Below are positions 8,013 through 17,326 of a stretch of DNA of 64,000 nucleotides, piece after piece (the first letter of the stretch is position 1; the number at the start of each line of letters is the position of its first letter). The notes under the pieces were generated by a model. It searched no databases. It saw only the letters and a list, made by a program, of their open reading frames with translations, and had not been told where the DNA came from. This DNA is from Treponema bryantii (GTDB lineage Bacteria; Spirochaetota; Spirochaetia; Treponematales; Treponemataceae). Both the position numbers and the translations under genes were made by a program. The DNA is taken from the NCBI RefSeq assembly GCF_900111035.1, contig NZ_FOFU01000007.1, positions 62,001 to 126,000 of the forward strand, given 5' to 3'.

Positions 8013-8963
8013 CTAGAATCCAAGTTTTCGAATTTCTTCTACGAGGTTTCGACCGTAAGTTTCTGTTCCAAGGCAGTTAGGATGCAGATTATCTAGAAAA
8101 TATTCGCTTAAATGTGGAACCATCTTAAAGCCATCTATTACCTTTACGTTTTTATAACTTCCGGCAATCTTTTTTACATTTTTGCAGAAGCGTTCGAGTG
8201 TCGGAATTCCATCCATGTTGTCTCCACGCCACAAGGGAGAAATGCATAATACAGGAATATCATTACCATAAAGTGACATGAGAGTCTCGTAATACTCTTC
8301 TATATCTTTCATTGTTTCACAGCCATACTGATTTGTGCCGAGTGCAACAATGATTTTATCAGGACTATAACCTTCCATTTTTAGCAGAGATTTTTTATCG
8401 TAAACATAACCGCCGATTCCCTGATTTATAATTTCATAATTCAAAAGTCTGTTTGCAACACTAACATATGTTTGCGCAGAGCGAAGCGGTCCATAGCCTT
8501 GAGTGATAGAATCACCAAGCCATAATACTTTTTCATTTTTAGCAGGTCGTTCAGCAATTGAATCAATTGAGAAATTACGAATTAAAACAGTGGCATCTGC
8601 TGGAAGATAAATTACAATATTTTTCATACCAGAAGGAAGCGCCCATTCAAGTTTGCCTTCTTTTTTTAGATTCTTTACATATTCAATTTTTGTAATCAGT
8701 CCATCAATCATTAATTCAAAAGAATCGTCTGAGCCCTTCCAGAGAAATTTATAGTCAAAAGAAATAGCCTGTGCTTCAGTTTTCAACTCGATTGTTTTTG
8801 CATTGCTGGCCATACATCTGTCGTACCAGAAATCAAGTCCACTCTTAAAATATTCCATCTGCTCTTTTGTATATTGGAATGCCTGTAAATACCCTTCGTT
8901 AGTTTCTTCAAAACTATAAGCTCCAAAATAGAAGTTTTGTAATTCCTTGTTTGTTAAAATCAT
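8013..8963 (-). CDS. SGNH/GDSL hydrolase with N-terminal beta-sandwich
   Basis: The 316-aa enzyme starts at ATG 8963, preceded by AGAGG at the right distance; a longer frame to 9011 lacks a ribosome site. Block I is LWLGDSITQGYG (nucleophile Ser near residue 149), block II NQGIGGY, block III ALGTNQYG and block V DNLHPNCLG (Asp/His). The first 140 residues form an all-beta module like those ahead of carbohydrate esterases and SsfX3-like acyl esterases. There is no signal peptide, so it acts in the cytoplasm, probably removing acyl groups from sugars or small glycosides. Block III has T-N rather than the usual N-D. Confidence 0.85.
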   Translation of the reverse strand: MILTNKELQNFYFGAYSFEETNEGYLQAFQYTKEQMEYFKSGLDFWYDRCMASNAKTIELKTEAQAISFDYKFLWKGSDDSFELMIDGLITKIEYVKNLKKEGKLEWALPSGMKNIVIYLPADATVLIRNFSIDSIAERPAKNEKVLWLGDSITQGYGPLRSAQTYVSVANRLLNYEIINQGIGGYVYDKKSLLKMEGYSPDKIIVALGTNQYGCETMKDIEEYYETLMSLYGNDIPVLCISPLWRGDNMDGIPTLERFCKNVKKIAGSYKNVKVIDGFKMVPHLSEYFLDNLHPNCLGTETYGRNLVEEIRKLGF

Positions 8964-9187
8964 TTTAAGCCTCTGTGTTTTTTTTTGATTGATTATAACA
9001 TGAGGCGGCATAGATTGAAAATTAAAACAAAGATATATTTTTATTTTTATTTTATTTTTGAGATACTAGTGTTATAATAATTTTGTGGATTTTAAATTTA
9101 TCTACATTATACGGCTTGGAATTTGATCTTTCTGATTTATCAATTATGCCTGTGAGTCTTGCAAATGCTTAAGGGTGGAAATGAAAA

Positions 9188-9826
9188 ATGTTTACAGAGG
9201 ATTTTTATAGTATTATAGAGAAAGTTGAAGAATCATATAAAGGTTTTAATATCTTTAAGAATGGCTCTATTTTAGATAAAGCAATATACATTGTTTTCTG
9301 GGGGGGATATTTTTTAATCTCCTTTGTTCTATTCTATTTCAATGTACATAATGAATCTATTATTGGAAAAATTTGCTCTCTTGTTATCTTTCTTTTGTAT
9401 TTTTTATTTTTTTATAACTATAGATTAAAAATTCAAAGAAGAGAAAACTTTTTTTATAAAAAAGGACAGAAGTATGAAGAAGAGTTTCTAAATCAATTTA
9501 TACAAAATCTGGCAAGGAATAAAATAAAGGTTGAATCCTTTCCGCAAATAATTACTTATTTCAAAAATAAAAAGGAAAAAGAATCAAATAAGCAGGAGAA
9601 TAATATTGAGAAATATTTGTCTATAGTACTATTGCCGGTTATTATATCTATCTTTTCAAAAAATGAACTTCTATCAAATTACCTTATTATTTTTTCATTT
9701 ATAGGTATTTTTTTATTTCCATTATGTGTTCAGTTTTTTTCTATGAAAATTAACCGGAAGATAAATATGTATGAAAGTATTGCATATTATTTAAATCTAT
9801 ATCTTTTAATTTCTGAAAAACAATAA
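9188..9826 (+). CDS. Hypothetical four-helix membrane protein, A+T-rich
   Basis: Not recognised. The 212-aa product has four hydrophobic segments: near 34-53 (GGYFLISFVLFYF), 58-78 (ICSLVIFLLYFLFFY), 145-156 (IVLLPVIISIF) and 165-184 (LIIFSFIGIFLFPLC). The two helical hairpins are separated by a lysine-rich cytoplasmic stretch of about 65 aa. The codons are strongly A/T-ended compared with neighbours, as expected of recently acquired DNA. A GGTGGA lies about 10 bp before the ATG; another ATG 7 bp upstream is out of frame and closes quickly. A TATAAT sits at 9073-9078 without a clear -35. Confidence 0.6.
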   Translation: MFTEDFYSIIEKVEESYKGFNIFKNGSILDKAIYIVFWGGYFLISFVLFYFNVHNESIIGKICSLVIFLLYFLFFYNYRLKIQRRENFFYKKGQKYEEEFLNQFIQNLARNKIKVESFPQIITYFKNKKEKESNKQENNIEKYLSIVLLPVIISIFSKNELLSNYLIIFSFIGIFLFPLCVQFFSMKINRKINMYESIAYYLNLYLLISEKQ

Positions 9827-9859
9827 AATTGTTTGCAGAATTAAAGGGGTGTACAAATC

Positions 9860-10285
9860 TTATTTAATTTTTATATCAGAAAAATTATCTGCCGCAATTA
9901 CGGTCGGAGATACAGAGTTTCCCTCCTGGAGATATTCGTTGAGTATTTTCAGTTTTTTCTTAAAGTGCTTGAATATCGGTTGGTTGCAATTATCAATTGA
10001 TTCAAAAGTATTATTCAACGCTTCAATATCTTCTTTTTGAATCTTGCAAATGGAATTATCTCCCTGAAGCAAAGAAAAAATATTGAAGGTAGTTTGCGGC
10101 ATAAAAAAAATAGCGGCTGATGTTTTTTTATTTTCAATTGCTTCTTTGAGATTTTTAAGAATTTCATTTACAGCAGTCTGTTGATTTTTATCAGTAATCA
10201 GCGGGCAAATGTTTTCTTCGATAAAGGATAATTCATCGTAAGAGTAGGCTTCGTCTTTTTGTATAATTGAGATTTTTCCGTTCAT
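9860..10285 (-). CDS. Hypothetical small soluble protein
   Basis: Not recognised. The 141-aa product has no membrane segment and is mostly predicted helix, with FIEENICPLITDKNQQTAVNEILKN style amphipathic stretches, a hydrophobic patch SAAIFFMPQTTFNIFSLLQG and a lysine-rich helix (HFKKKLKILNEYL). It converges on the membrane protein gene, with 33 bp between the stops, and lies 17 bp upstream of the YrdC gene on the same strand. A TATAAT is visible upstream on the minus strand. It could be an immunity or regulatory partner of its A+T-rich neighbour, but nothing in the sequence shows that. Confidence 0.55.
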   Translation of the reverse strand: MNGKISIIQKDEAYSYDELSFIEENICPLITDKNQQTAVNEILKNLKEAIENKKTSAAIFFMPQTTFNIFSLLQGDNSICKIQKEDIEALNNTFESIDNCNQPIFKHFKKKLKILNEYLQEGNSVSPTVIAADNFSDIKIK

Positions 10286-10302
10286 AGCTTTCTTATTTAA
10301 AA

Positions 10303-10917
10303 TTATACTTCTACGCTGCCTTGACGCAACACTTTGACTTTACCATTTTCGAGCATGACGAGGGTAGATGGCAGGGCACCTTTTTTGTCGCCGTCATTGA
10401 TAATCAGGTCAACCTCGTTCTTGAATTCACTGGAAATGGCGTCAGCTGTGTCCAGAACTGGCTGGCCGCTGCGGTTTACGCTGGTGCTGAATATTGGAGC
10501 CCCGCATTCGGTAATTATTTTTCTTAGCCATTCGTCACCAGGACAACGGAAGGCTACTGTGCCTGATTCAGGAATCGCTGTGGCAGCAAGTGGCGAGTCT
10601 TTTTTTATATGAACAATGATTGTGAGGGCGCCCGGCCATTTTGAAAGGAGTTCTGCTGGAAGGGCATCATCAGTATAAAGATGAATATCTTCTGGCTTTG
10701 CAATCAGTTGAATGAGCGGTTTTGTTTCTGCCCGCCCTTTGATAGTGCGGATTTTTGCATCGGTTTCGAAGTTTGAGGCTGCGTTTTTGAGATCAACGAT
10801 TCCGCTGAAACCGTAAACTGTATCAGTTGGAATTATTACGATTCCACCGTTTTTGAGAGTGTTGGCGGTGGTCTTTATAGATTCTTGATCATTTTTATTT
10901 TTGATAAGGGTTTTCAT
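10303..10917 (-). CDS. Threonylcarbamoyl-AMP synthase (YrdC/TsaC/Sua5 family)
   Basis: The 204-aa protein makes threonylcarbamoyl-AMP from threonine, bicarbonate and ATP, the first step of the t6A37 modification of ANN-decoding tRNAs. Seen: GGIVIIPTDTVYGFSG (substrate pocket), IRTIKGRAETKPL (KxR motif), WPGALTIIV, and FSTSVNRSGQP (SxN). The start at 10917 is chosen because GAGGA lies 8 bp upstream; the ATG at 10926 sits directly against that site and longer frames to 10980 lack one. It overlaps the histidine phosphatase gene by 23 bp, so the two are coupled. Confidence 0.9.
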   Translation of the reverse strand: MKTLIKNKNDQESIKTTANTLKNGGIVIIPTDTVYGFSGIVDLKNAASNFETDAKIRTIKGRAETKPLIQLIAKPEDIHLYTDDALPAELLSKWPGALTIIVHIKKDSPLAATAIPESGTVAFRCPGDEWLRKIITECGAPIFSTSVNRSGQPVLDTADAISSEFKNEVDLIINDGDKKGALPSTLVMLENGKVKVLRQGSVEV

Positions 10918-11527
10918 GTACTTCATCCTCATGAGTCTTTGTCCACTTGTTGCCATCAAACTGATAAACAGCTTCTTCACAGTTTCCTTTCAAACCACTT
11001 CCCCAGAAATTATCAACACCGTGGCCTTCGAGATAACACATCATTCCTGCCAAAAGAGCTCCGTGAGCAACAATCATAATGCGTGAATCTGGCTGGCTGT
11101 TCTGAATCGGTTCGATAATAGTTTGAACAAATTTCTTTGTGCGGTCACAGACAGACTGGAAAGTTTCGCCGCCTTCTGGTGGAACATAGCTTCCCGGTTC
11201 TGTGAAAAAATATTTTCTTGGGTGGTCTGTGTTTATCCATTCATTATACGGAAGGCCTTCGAGTCCGCCAAAACTGATTTCTGTAAGAAGCTGATTTCTG
11301 ATAATCGGATAAGTTTTGTGTCCACGGATAAGACATGCTGTTTCATAAGCGCGGATTAGCGGAGATGAATAAACGCAGTCAAAGTCTATACCAGAGTGGT
11401 CGAGGCGTTTTCCAAGTTCTGCTGCAAGTATGCGTCCGTTTTCGTTGAGTTCAATATCTTTTGCGCCCTGGAATTTTTTTTCTGCATTCCAGTCTGTTGT
11501 TCCGTGTCGTACTATATAGAGTTCCAT
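10895..11527 (-). CDS. Histidine phosphatase family (phosphoglycerate-mutase-like)
   Basis: At 210 aa it has the RHG motif in the first strand (YIVRHGTTDWN), the second catalytic arginine region (SSPLIRAYETA), the acidic EISFGGLEG and the second histidine in MIVAHGALL. These are the four catalytic elements of the branch-1 histidine phosphatases, which remove phosphate from sugars, nucleotides or other small molecules. The motif set does not separate cofactor-dependent mutases from broad-specificity phosphatases, but length and the WNAEKKFQG loop favour a phosphatase. It lies between the XPB partner gene and yrdC, all on one strand with short spacing. Confidence 0.88.
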   Translation of the reverse strand: MELYIVRHGTTDWNAEKKFQGAKDIELNENGRILAAELGKRLDHSGIDFDCVYSSPLIRAYETACLIRGHKTYPIIRNQLLTEISFGGLEGLPYNEWINTDHPRKYFFTEPGSYVPPEGGETFQSVCDRTKKFVQTIIEPIQNSQPDSRIMIVAHGALLAGMMCYLEGHGVDNFWGSGLKGNCEEAVYQFDGNKWTKTHEDEVHENPYQK

Positions 11528-11535
11528 ATTAAATC

Positions 11536-13632
11536 CTAAAATCTTAATCTTCTTAAATGTGTAATTCTGCTTACCAAAAGGTTTTCAATGTCTTTTGTCG
11601 GTTCAATCTGAATACGCATAACTGCTTCGCCAGGTTGGCGGGAAATGCTGAGTGGTTTTCCGACAAGTGTGAAAAACTCTCCTTTTCCATCTGCAGCAGG
11701 AAGTCGGATTTCCATCATATCTTCTTCTTTTACTGCAGCTTCAATCAGATGTACTTTACCCGCAAAATCCATACCGTCAGCTTCTAAAATCTCCGTACGG
11801 ATTGAAGCATTTTTAAGCTGTAATTCGGAAAGAATCAGTCTGCTTGAAATTCTGTGCTCGAGGCTTTCCTTCTGAGCTTTATCCATATCAAGTTTTTTAA
11901 GACTTGCCTTTAGTGCCTGAAGGATCTTTCCGGCTTCTGCAATTGAAGTTTTCTTTGATTCTGTTTTGCTGCGGGTTTCAAGAACCATTGGTTTCCGGCC
12001 CGGACGCAAAAGAGGGAAGCTTGTAAACTCTGATTTTGTTGTTGAAGTTTTTACATTGCCCATAAAATCAAGAGAACTTTCTTCAACAAATGTAGAAATG
12101 TCTGTACCGGCCGGAAGATTCAAAAGATAAATGCCGTCGGCCAGTTTTTCTTTTATGTATTTTCTGATGTTCGGATTATTTTCTGCAAATGAAATATTGT
12201 TGTCTGTCACTTTCAGAATATAACCGTAATAAAGTGTTGCAGAAGAATAGGAATTATACCATTCAGTTATATTTATTTTGAGGTTCTGAGGAATCTGATA
12301 ATTAGAATAGCTTTCGAGACGTTCAAAAATACTGTCTGGTGAAAGTTCGTGATCAAAGCCTTCTGATACTGACTGTTTTGTTATTTCAAATTCAGTTACG
12401 ACTCCACTTTTCTTTACGAGCATAAAATCTGTAAGAGGAAGCAACTGGCGGAGTGTAAGTCCCGGCATAAGAGTAACAGTGAAGGTTGAATCGATATTCA
12501 AAACTTTTGGTATAGAGTGATTGTTGAGCGGAGTTGAAACAACCTTTAATAATTCGTTCGAGCTTTTATAAAGTTCAACACCATCTCCAGTTTTTCCGAT
12601 TTTCTGTAACAGTCCAAACTCCAGAGCGCAGTCAATCATCCGGTCTAAAAGTTCTGCATTCTGTTCTGGCTCTGCACCGGCTTCCTGTCGCGCAGCAGCA
12701 AGAATCTGACTGAATCTGCTTTTTCGTACAGATGTGGTTCCATCTTCAGTATAGGTACCGGCAAGGAATGCAAGACGTAGAATAGTTTCGAGAGTGCAGC
12801 CTGTTTCTGGTACAGAAGTAAGACAGTCAATCAATAACTGAGCTTCTTTTTTTAATCCATCTTTACTAAAGCGTGAAACAGCTGCGGCACATAAAAGTGC
12901 ATACTGTTGAAGTTCCGGAAGCTCAGAAAATTTTTGAAGTCTGGAAATATCTATGACGTAGCAGGTTTCTTTTTCATCTTCATAAACCAGTGAAAGATTT
13001 ACAAAGGCATTCATCAAAAGCTGAATGAGTTTTTCTTTTCCCGGGAAAATTTCAGAAAGTCGTTTCTGATCATTTTTTTTGATTGTTCCGTCTGATTTAC
13101 ATGAAATACCGCGGATACGGATATAAGTTATGAAAGCAGCAAGAAGATTTGGAGATAGGGTAAATACATCTTCAATTGAAGTAATTTCTGCTTTGTAATT
13201 CGGGAAAATCAAAGAAGCATCGAGATATGGAATAAGATTTTCACGAAGGAGTGGATTTATTTTTATATATTCTTTTTCTGAATATTGAGATTTTTCTTTA
13301 TAGATTAAAAGACGTTCTGTAAGGTTTATGACTTCTGCATAGATTTCTGTAACTGAAGTTTCACCATGAAAAAAATCAGCAAGGCTTTCCTGTGAAGCGT
13401 TTGGAATCATTGAAATTGCAGTGAGCACTTTTATATCAAAAACATCAAGGAGAGTGAGAATACTTGTAAGATTTTCTTCTTTTCTTATAAAGCCGGCAAG
13501 CTGTTCTGTGAGTCGCTGTTTATTATATGGAGTTTTTATTTCTCCAAGATAGAGACGGACTGTATTAAAAAACTGTTTGTCTGGCAGGGAAGAAAAAGCT
13601 TCTTTCCAGCTGTTGATTTCATTTTCATTCAT
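11536..13632 (-). CDS. XPB helicase partner protein (helicase-associated, Helicase_C_3-like)
   Basis: This 698-aa protein has no ATPase motifs. It is mostly helical in its first 350 residues (winged-helix-like repeats, for example LLDVFDIKVLTAISM and MIDCALEFGLLQKIG), then has a beta-rich middle (LNIDSTFTVTLMPGLTLRQLLPLTDFM). That middle block resembles the 'helicase conserved C-terminal, XPB/Ssl2-like' domain of bacterial helicase-associated proteins. Its 5' end overlaps the XPB gene's stop by 8 bp, so the two are made together. The pairing is known in actinobacteria and treponemes; the protein probably clamps or activates XPB, which is inference. Confidence 0.72.
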   Translation of the reverse strand: MNENEINSWKEAFSSLPDKQFFNTVRLYLGEIKTPYNKQRLTEQLAGFIRKEENLTSILTLLDVFDIKVLTAISMIPNASQESLADFFHGETSVTEIYAEVINLTERLLIYKEKSQYSEKEYIKINPLLRENLIPYLDASLIFPNYKAEITSIEDVFTLSPNLLAAFITYIRIRGISCKSDGTIKKNDQKRLSEIFPGKEKLIQLLMNAFVNLSLVYEDEKETCYVIDISRLQKFSELPELQQYALLCAAAVSRFSKDGLKKEAQLLIDCLTSVPETGCTLETILRLAFLAGTYTEDGTTSVRKSRFSQILAAARQEAGAEPEQNAELLDRMIDCALEFGLLQKIGKTGDGVELYKSSNELLKVVSTPLNNHSIPKVLNIDSTFTVTLMPGLTLRQLLPLTDFMLVKKSGVVTEFEITKQSVSEGFDHELSPDSIFERLESYSNYQIPQNLKINITEWYNSYSSATLYYGYILKVTDNNISFAENNPNIRKYIKEKLADGIYLLNLPAGTDISTFVEESSLDFMGNVKTSTTKSEFTSFPLLRPGRKPMVLETRSKTESKKTSIAEAGKILQALKASLKKLDMDKAQKESLEHRISSRLILSELQLKNASIRTEILEADGMDFAGKVHLIEAAVKEEDMMEIRLPAADGKGEFFTLVGKPLSISRQPGEAVMRIQIEPTKDIENLLVSRITHLRRLRF

Positions 13633-15367
13633 CTAAGTTAAGTTCTCCGTCGTATCTTACAATTTTATATTCATAGCCCTGTTCGGCAAGGAACTTCTGG
13701 CGGTTTGAACCGAATTCCTCTTCAACAGTGTTTCTGGTAATCAAAGTGAAAAAGCGCGACTTTCTTTCTTTTGGACGAAGAATACGACCGAGTCTCTGTG
13801 CTTCTTCCTGACGGCTTCCGAATGTTCCGCTTACCTGAATTGCAAGTGAAGCATCCGGCAAATCGATTGCAAAGTTTGCAACCTTAGACACAACAAGTAC
13901 GCGGATTTTTCCTTCGCGGAAATCATTATATATGCGGTCACGTTCGGTGTTCGGTGTTTTTCCTGTGATTATAGGACAGCCCAGATCTTTTACAATTTCG
14001 TCCAGCTGCTGAAGGTACTGACCTATTACAAGAATTTTATCTTCAGGATGACTGTCAATAATTTTCCTAACTACCGGTAGTTTGTCAGGATTCATACTTG
14101 CGATTTTATGTTTTTCACGGACTCCTGCTACGGCATATTCAATTTCCTGAGTGGCAGGAAGGTCTATTCGAACTTCAATACATTCTGCACTTGCAATCCA
14201 CTGGTCACGCTCAAGTTCTTTCCATGGAACATCATAACGTTTTGGTCCAACAAGACTGAATACATAACCTTCACAACCATCTTCACGAACAAGAGTTGCT
14301 GTAAGTCCAACACGGCGCACTGCCTGTAAATCTGCAACTACACGGAAAACCGGAGCCGGCAGCATGTGAACTTCGTCATAAATAATAAGCCCCCATGGAC
14401 GTTCATGGAAAATAGAGAAGTGTGGGTAAGGACCTTCTTTGTCCGGTCTCCAGGTAAGAACCTGATAGGTTGCAACTGTTACCTGCTTAATTGTTTTTGA
14501 TTCACCGGAGTATTCTGCAATCTGATCTGCAGTGAGATTTGTTTTATCAAGTAGCTCATCAATCCACTGATGAACTGCAGAAATATTAGTAGTAATTATC
14601 AGTGTTGATGTTTTGAGCATGTCCATAATTGTCATGCCTACGATAGTCTTACCGGCACCACAAGGAAGAACAATTGTTCCAAAACCTGTACCAGGGCCTT
14701 TATCTCCAACAAGGGCGTTTGCAGCTCCTTTCTGATATTCACGAATCTGAAGAGGACGACCTGCGCTTGTAGTTTCCCGTAAAGAAACATCAAGAGGCTC
14801 TCCATCAACTAATGCAACTTCATCTTTTACAGGCCAGCCAGCCTGAAGAAGCAGCTGTTTGATTGTACCGCGGTCTGTAAGTTTTAGCAGGAAGGAATGC
14901 TCAGGAGCTCCATTGTCTTCAAGTGTATTTGTGAGAAGTTTTTTTACAGAATGATTTGCACCAATCTCCTTAAAAACGGGAAGGCTGTCGGCAACAAGAT
15001 ATAAGAAGTGTTCAACTATTTTTTCAGCAGAACCTTCTTTTACAGGAACTTCAATATCAGGACCTGCAATAAGTTTAATCTTTCCAAAACGGCTTTCAGT
15101 TTCTTTAATCCAGGCAGTAACAGACTGAGGAACATCATAGCGTGCAAATTTCTGGAGAACTTCTACAGCGTCATCGGCAGAAAAACCCGCACTGGCAGCG
15201 TTCCAGAGAGAAAGGGGAGTAAGTCGGTATGTGTGAAGATGTTCCGGCGATTTTTCAAGCTCAGCAAATGGGATAAGTGCATTTCGGCATTCCTCAGCAA
15301 GAGGGGCATGTACATCCAGTAAAAGCGAGCGGTCGCCTTGAACAATCAACGGGTTTTCATAATTCAT
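13625..15367 (-). CDS. XPB/ERCC3-type DNA repair helicase
   Basis: A superfamily 2 helicase of 580 aa. An N-terminal damage-recognition-like domain (residues 1-200) precedes Walker A LPCGAGKTIVGM, the DEVH box IIYDEVHMLP, motif III VGLTATLVREDG (which carries the RED motif of XPB) and motif VI QRLGRILRPK. These features separate XPB from UvrB and Rad25-unrelated helicases. In bacteria it is an ATP-dependent 3'-5' helicase implicated in repair. The ATG has no Shine-Dalgarno sequence: a TATAAT ends 11 bp upstream on the minus strand, so the leader is very short. The promoter's -35 is weak. Confidence 0.9.
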   Translation of the reverse strand: MNYENPLIVQGDRSLLLDVHAPLAEECRNALIPFAELEKSPEHLHTYRLTPLSLWNAASAGFSADDAVEVLQKFARYDVPQSVTAWIKETESRFGKIKLIAGPDIEVPVKEGSAEKIVEHFLYLVADSLPVFKEIGANHSVKKLLTNTLEDNGAPEHSFLLKLTDRGTIKQLLLQAGWPVKDEVALVDGEPLDVSLRETTSAGRPLQIREYQKGAANALVGDKGPGTGFGTIVLPCGAGKTIVGMTIMDMLKTSTLIITTNISAVHQWIDELLDKTNLTADQIAEYSGESKTIKQVTVATYQVLTWRPDKEGPYPHFSIFHERPWGLIIYDEVHMLPAPVFRVVADLQAVRRVGLTATLVREDGCEGYVFSLVGPKRYDVPWKELERDQWIASAECIEVRIDLPATQEIEYAVAGVREKHKIASMNPDKLPVVRKIIDSHPEDKILVIGQYLQQLDEIVKDLGCPIITGKTPNTERDRIYNDFREGKIRVLVVSKVANFAIDLPDASLAIQVSGTFGSRQEEAQRLGRILRPKERKSRFFTLITRNTVEEEFGSNRQKFLAEQGYEYKIVRYDGELNLDE

Positions 15368-15425
15368 CGCAAACGAGAATTATATCAGAAATCGTTTTTT
15401 TATAGAATAAGAATGAAAAAAATAA

Positions 15426-16211
15426 CTATTTCTTCACGTATTTTTCAACCAGTTTTGCCCATACTCGAACAGAGATAGAATTATTCAGATGTTTCTGAAG
15501 CCATGCAATGTAGCGTACAGAAAGCTTGTAGATTGAAACAGGCTTTCCCCGTCTTGCATCTTTGAGTGCTTTTGCGGCTACCTTGTCGGCAGTTGTGAGA
15601 AGCGGAAAGTGCACTTTTTTGCCGTTTAAGCTTTCGACAATAAGACCGGTTTTTATCCAGCCTGGGCAGACTGCAGTTACAATAATTCCTGAGTCTTTAA
15701 GTTCTTCACCGAGCGCTCGGGTATAACTGTAAACAAAAGCTTTAGTTGCAGCATAAAGGTTGATATATGGTAATGGGGAAAATGCTGATTGTGATGCAAT
15801 ATTTACAAGATGATTGCCTGCCTTCATATAAGGAATACAGATATTACAGATTGAAGCAATGGCAGTACAGTGACAGGTGATGCTGACATTCAGTTCTTCA
15901 GTTGAGAAATCTTTTGAAGGACCAAAACGTCCGGCACCGGCATTATTTATAAGCCAGCTGATTTCAATACCATCTGTTTCGTTTTCTGAATGCAGTTTTG
16001 AAGATAGAATATCAAAGGATTTTATGTCAGAAAGGTCCATCTGGAGCGGAATGATTTTTTCACCCTGTGAACCGTTTTCATTTTTCAGAGCTTCGAGTTT
16101 AGAAACATTGCGTCCAATAGCCCAAAGCTCATCAACCTCAGAAATAAGGCGGGAAACAAATTCTTTACCAAGACCGCCTGAAGCACCAGTAATAATTGCA
16201 ATCTTTTTCAT
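15426..16211 (-). CDS. Short-chain dehydrogenase/reductase (classical SDR)
   Basis: This 261-aa oxidoreductase has the cofactor motif TGASGGLGKEF (residues 8-18), NNAG near 89, the catalytic serine in NIASQSAFS and the YAATK catalytic tetrad element, followed by CPGWIKT. The glycine pattern and the arginine after the second strand (AIGRN) favour NADP(H). The C-terminal segment VRYIAWLQKHLNNSISVRVWA is amphipathic and may contact membrane, as in the YqjQ/DltE group that act on ketones or lipid-like substrates. Substrate unknown. It stands alone between the XPB operon and the PTS gene. Confidence 0.88.
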   Translation of the reverse strand: MKKIAIITGASGGLGKEFVSRLISEVDELWAIGRNVSKLEALKNENGSQGEKIIPLQMDLSDIKSFDILSSKLHSENETDGIEISWLINNAGAGRFGPSKDFSTEELNVSITCHCTAIASICNICIPYMKAGNHLVNIASQSAFSPLPYINLYAATKAFVYSYTRALGEELKDSGIIVTAVCPGWIKTGLIVESLNGKKVHFPLLTTADKVAAKALKDARRGKPVSIYKLSVRYIAWLQKHLNNSISVRVWAKLVEKYVKK

Positions 16212-16261
16212 GCTTATATTGTTGCGCTTAACAGGCAGTCTGTAAAGATATTTATTAAAAG

Positions 16262-17326
16262 TTAGTTCAAAGCGAGATCGCCGTCTTTAATCCAGCCGAT
16301 TTTGCGGAAAAGAAGTCCGAATGCCCAGCACAAAACTGCAGGAAGAACAAAGCAGATAAGTACAAGACCGAGCCAGTCAACGAAACCTGGCTGAATTGCA
16401 ACTGCACCATGTCCAACAGCAACTTCACTTGGTTCGAACCAGCCTGTAATTACACCAATCTGGCCTACGAGACCACAGGTACCCATTCCAGAACTTACGG
16501 CAGCACCGTTCATTTCCATCTTAAAGAGACATGTAGCGATTGGACCTGTAATCATAGAAGTGAGGATTGGTGGAATCCATGTTTTTGGATTTTTGATGAT
16601 ATTAGGCATCTGGAGCATAGAAGTTCCAAGACCCTGACTCAAAATTCCACCCCAGCGGTTTTCGCGGAAGCTCAAAACTGCAAAACCAACCATCTGAGCA
16701 CAGCAGCCTGCAACAGCAGCACCACCAGCAAGACCTGTGAGACCGAAAGCAGCACAAATAGCAGCAGAAGAGATTGGCAGAGTCAAAGCAATACCAACTA
16801 CAGCTGATACAAGAATACCCATCCAGAACGGATGAAGTTTTGTAGTCCAAACGAGGAACTTACCAACTGAACTAGCTGCAGCACCAATGTACTTAGCAGT
16901 CAAAACTGTGAGCAAAGCACCAACAAGAATTGTAACAGCTGGAGTTACGATGATGTCCACCTTTGTCTTTTTGCTTACGAGACAGCCCATTTCTGCAGCT
17001 ATGATTGCAATAAAGAGAACTGCGAGTGGGCCACCAGCACCACCAGTTACGTTAGCGGCACTTCCAACTGCTGCGAGAGAGAATAGAACGAGAGCTGGAA
17101 CTCCCATTGCAAAACCAATACCGATTGCCATAGCGGCACCAACAACATGTGCGTCTGTTGCGAAGTTTCCAGCGTTTACGAGGAACTGGAAAACAGCATT
17201 CTGGTTCAGACGAAGAAGCTGCTGACCTAAAGTCTTAATAATTGTTCCAATCAACAGGGATGCAAAAAGTCCCTGAGCCATACCTGACATAGCGTCAATA
17301 AGATAACGCTTTGCGTACTTGTTCAT
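16262..17326 (-). CDS. PTS-type EIIC permease (PTS_EIIC_2 family), unlinked to EIIA/EIIB
   Basis: The 354-aa protein begins at ATG 17326, chosen for the AGGAGG 11 bp upstream; a frame extending to 17371 has no site. It has about nine membrane spans rich in Gly/Ala, for example AAMAIGIGFAMGVPALVLFSLAAVG and GMGTCGLVGQIGVIT. These match the PF13303 'PTS_EIIC_2' family of sugar or polyol permeases. No EIIA, EIIB, HPr or enzyme I gene lies in the window. Its leader holds strong dyads and it is transcribed away from a LacI regulator gene about 415 bp away. An alternative is a PTS-independent carrier or a sensor; the family is poorly characterised. Confidence 0.8.
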   Translation of the reverse strand: MNKYAKRYLIDAMSGMAQGLFASLLIGTIIKTLGQQLLRLNQNAVFQFLVNAGNFATDAHVVGAAMAIGIGFAMGVPALVLFSLAAVGSAANVTGGAGGPLAVLFIAIIAAEMGCLVSKKTKVDIIVTPAVTILVGALLTVLTAKYIGAAASSVGKFLVWTTKLHPFWMGILVSAVVGIALTLPISSAAICAAFGLTGLAGGAAVAGCCAQMVGFAVLSFRENRWGGILSQGLGTSMLQMPNIIKNPKTWIPPILTSMITGPIATCLFKMEMNGAAVSSGMGTCGLVGQIGVITGWFEPSEVAVGHGAVAIQPGFVDWLGLVLICFVLPAVLCWAFGLLFRKIGWIKDGDLALN

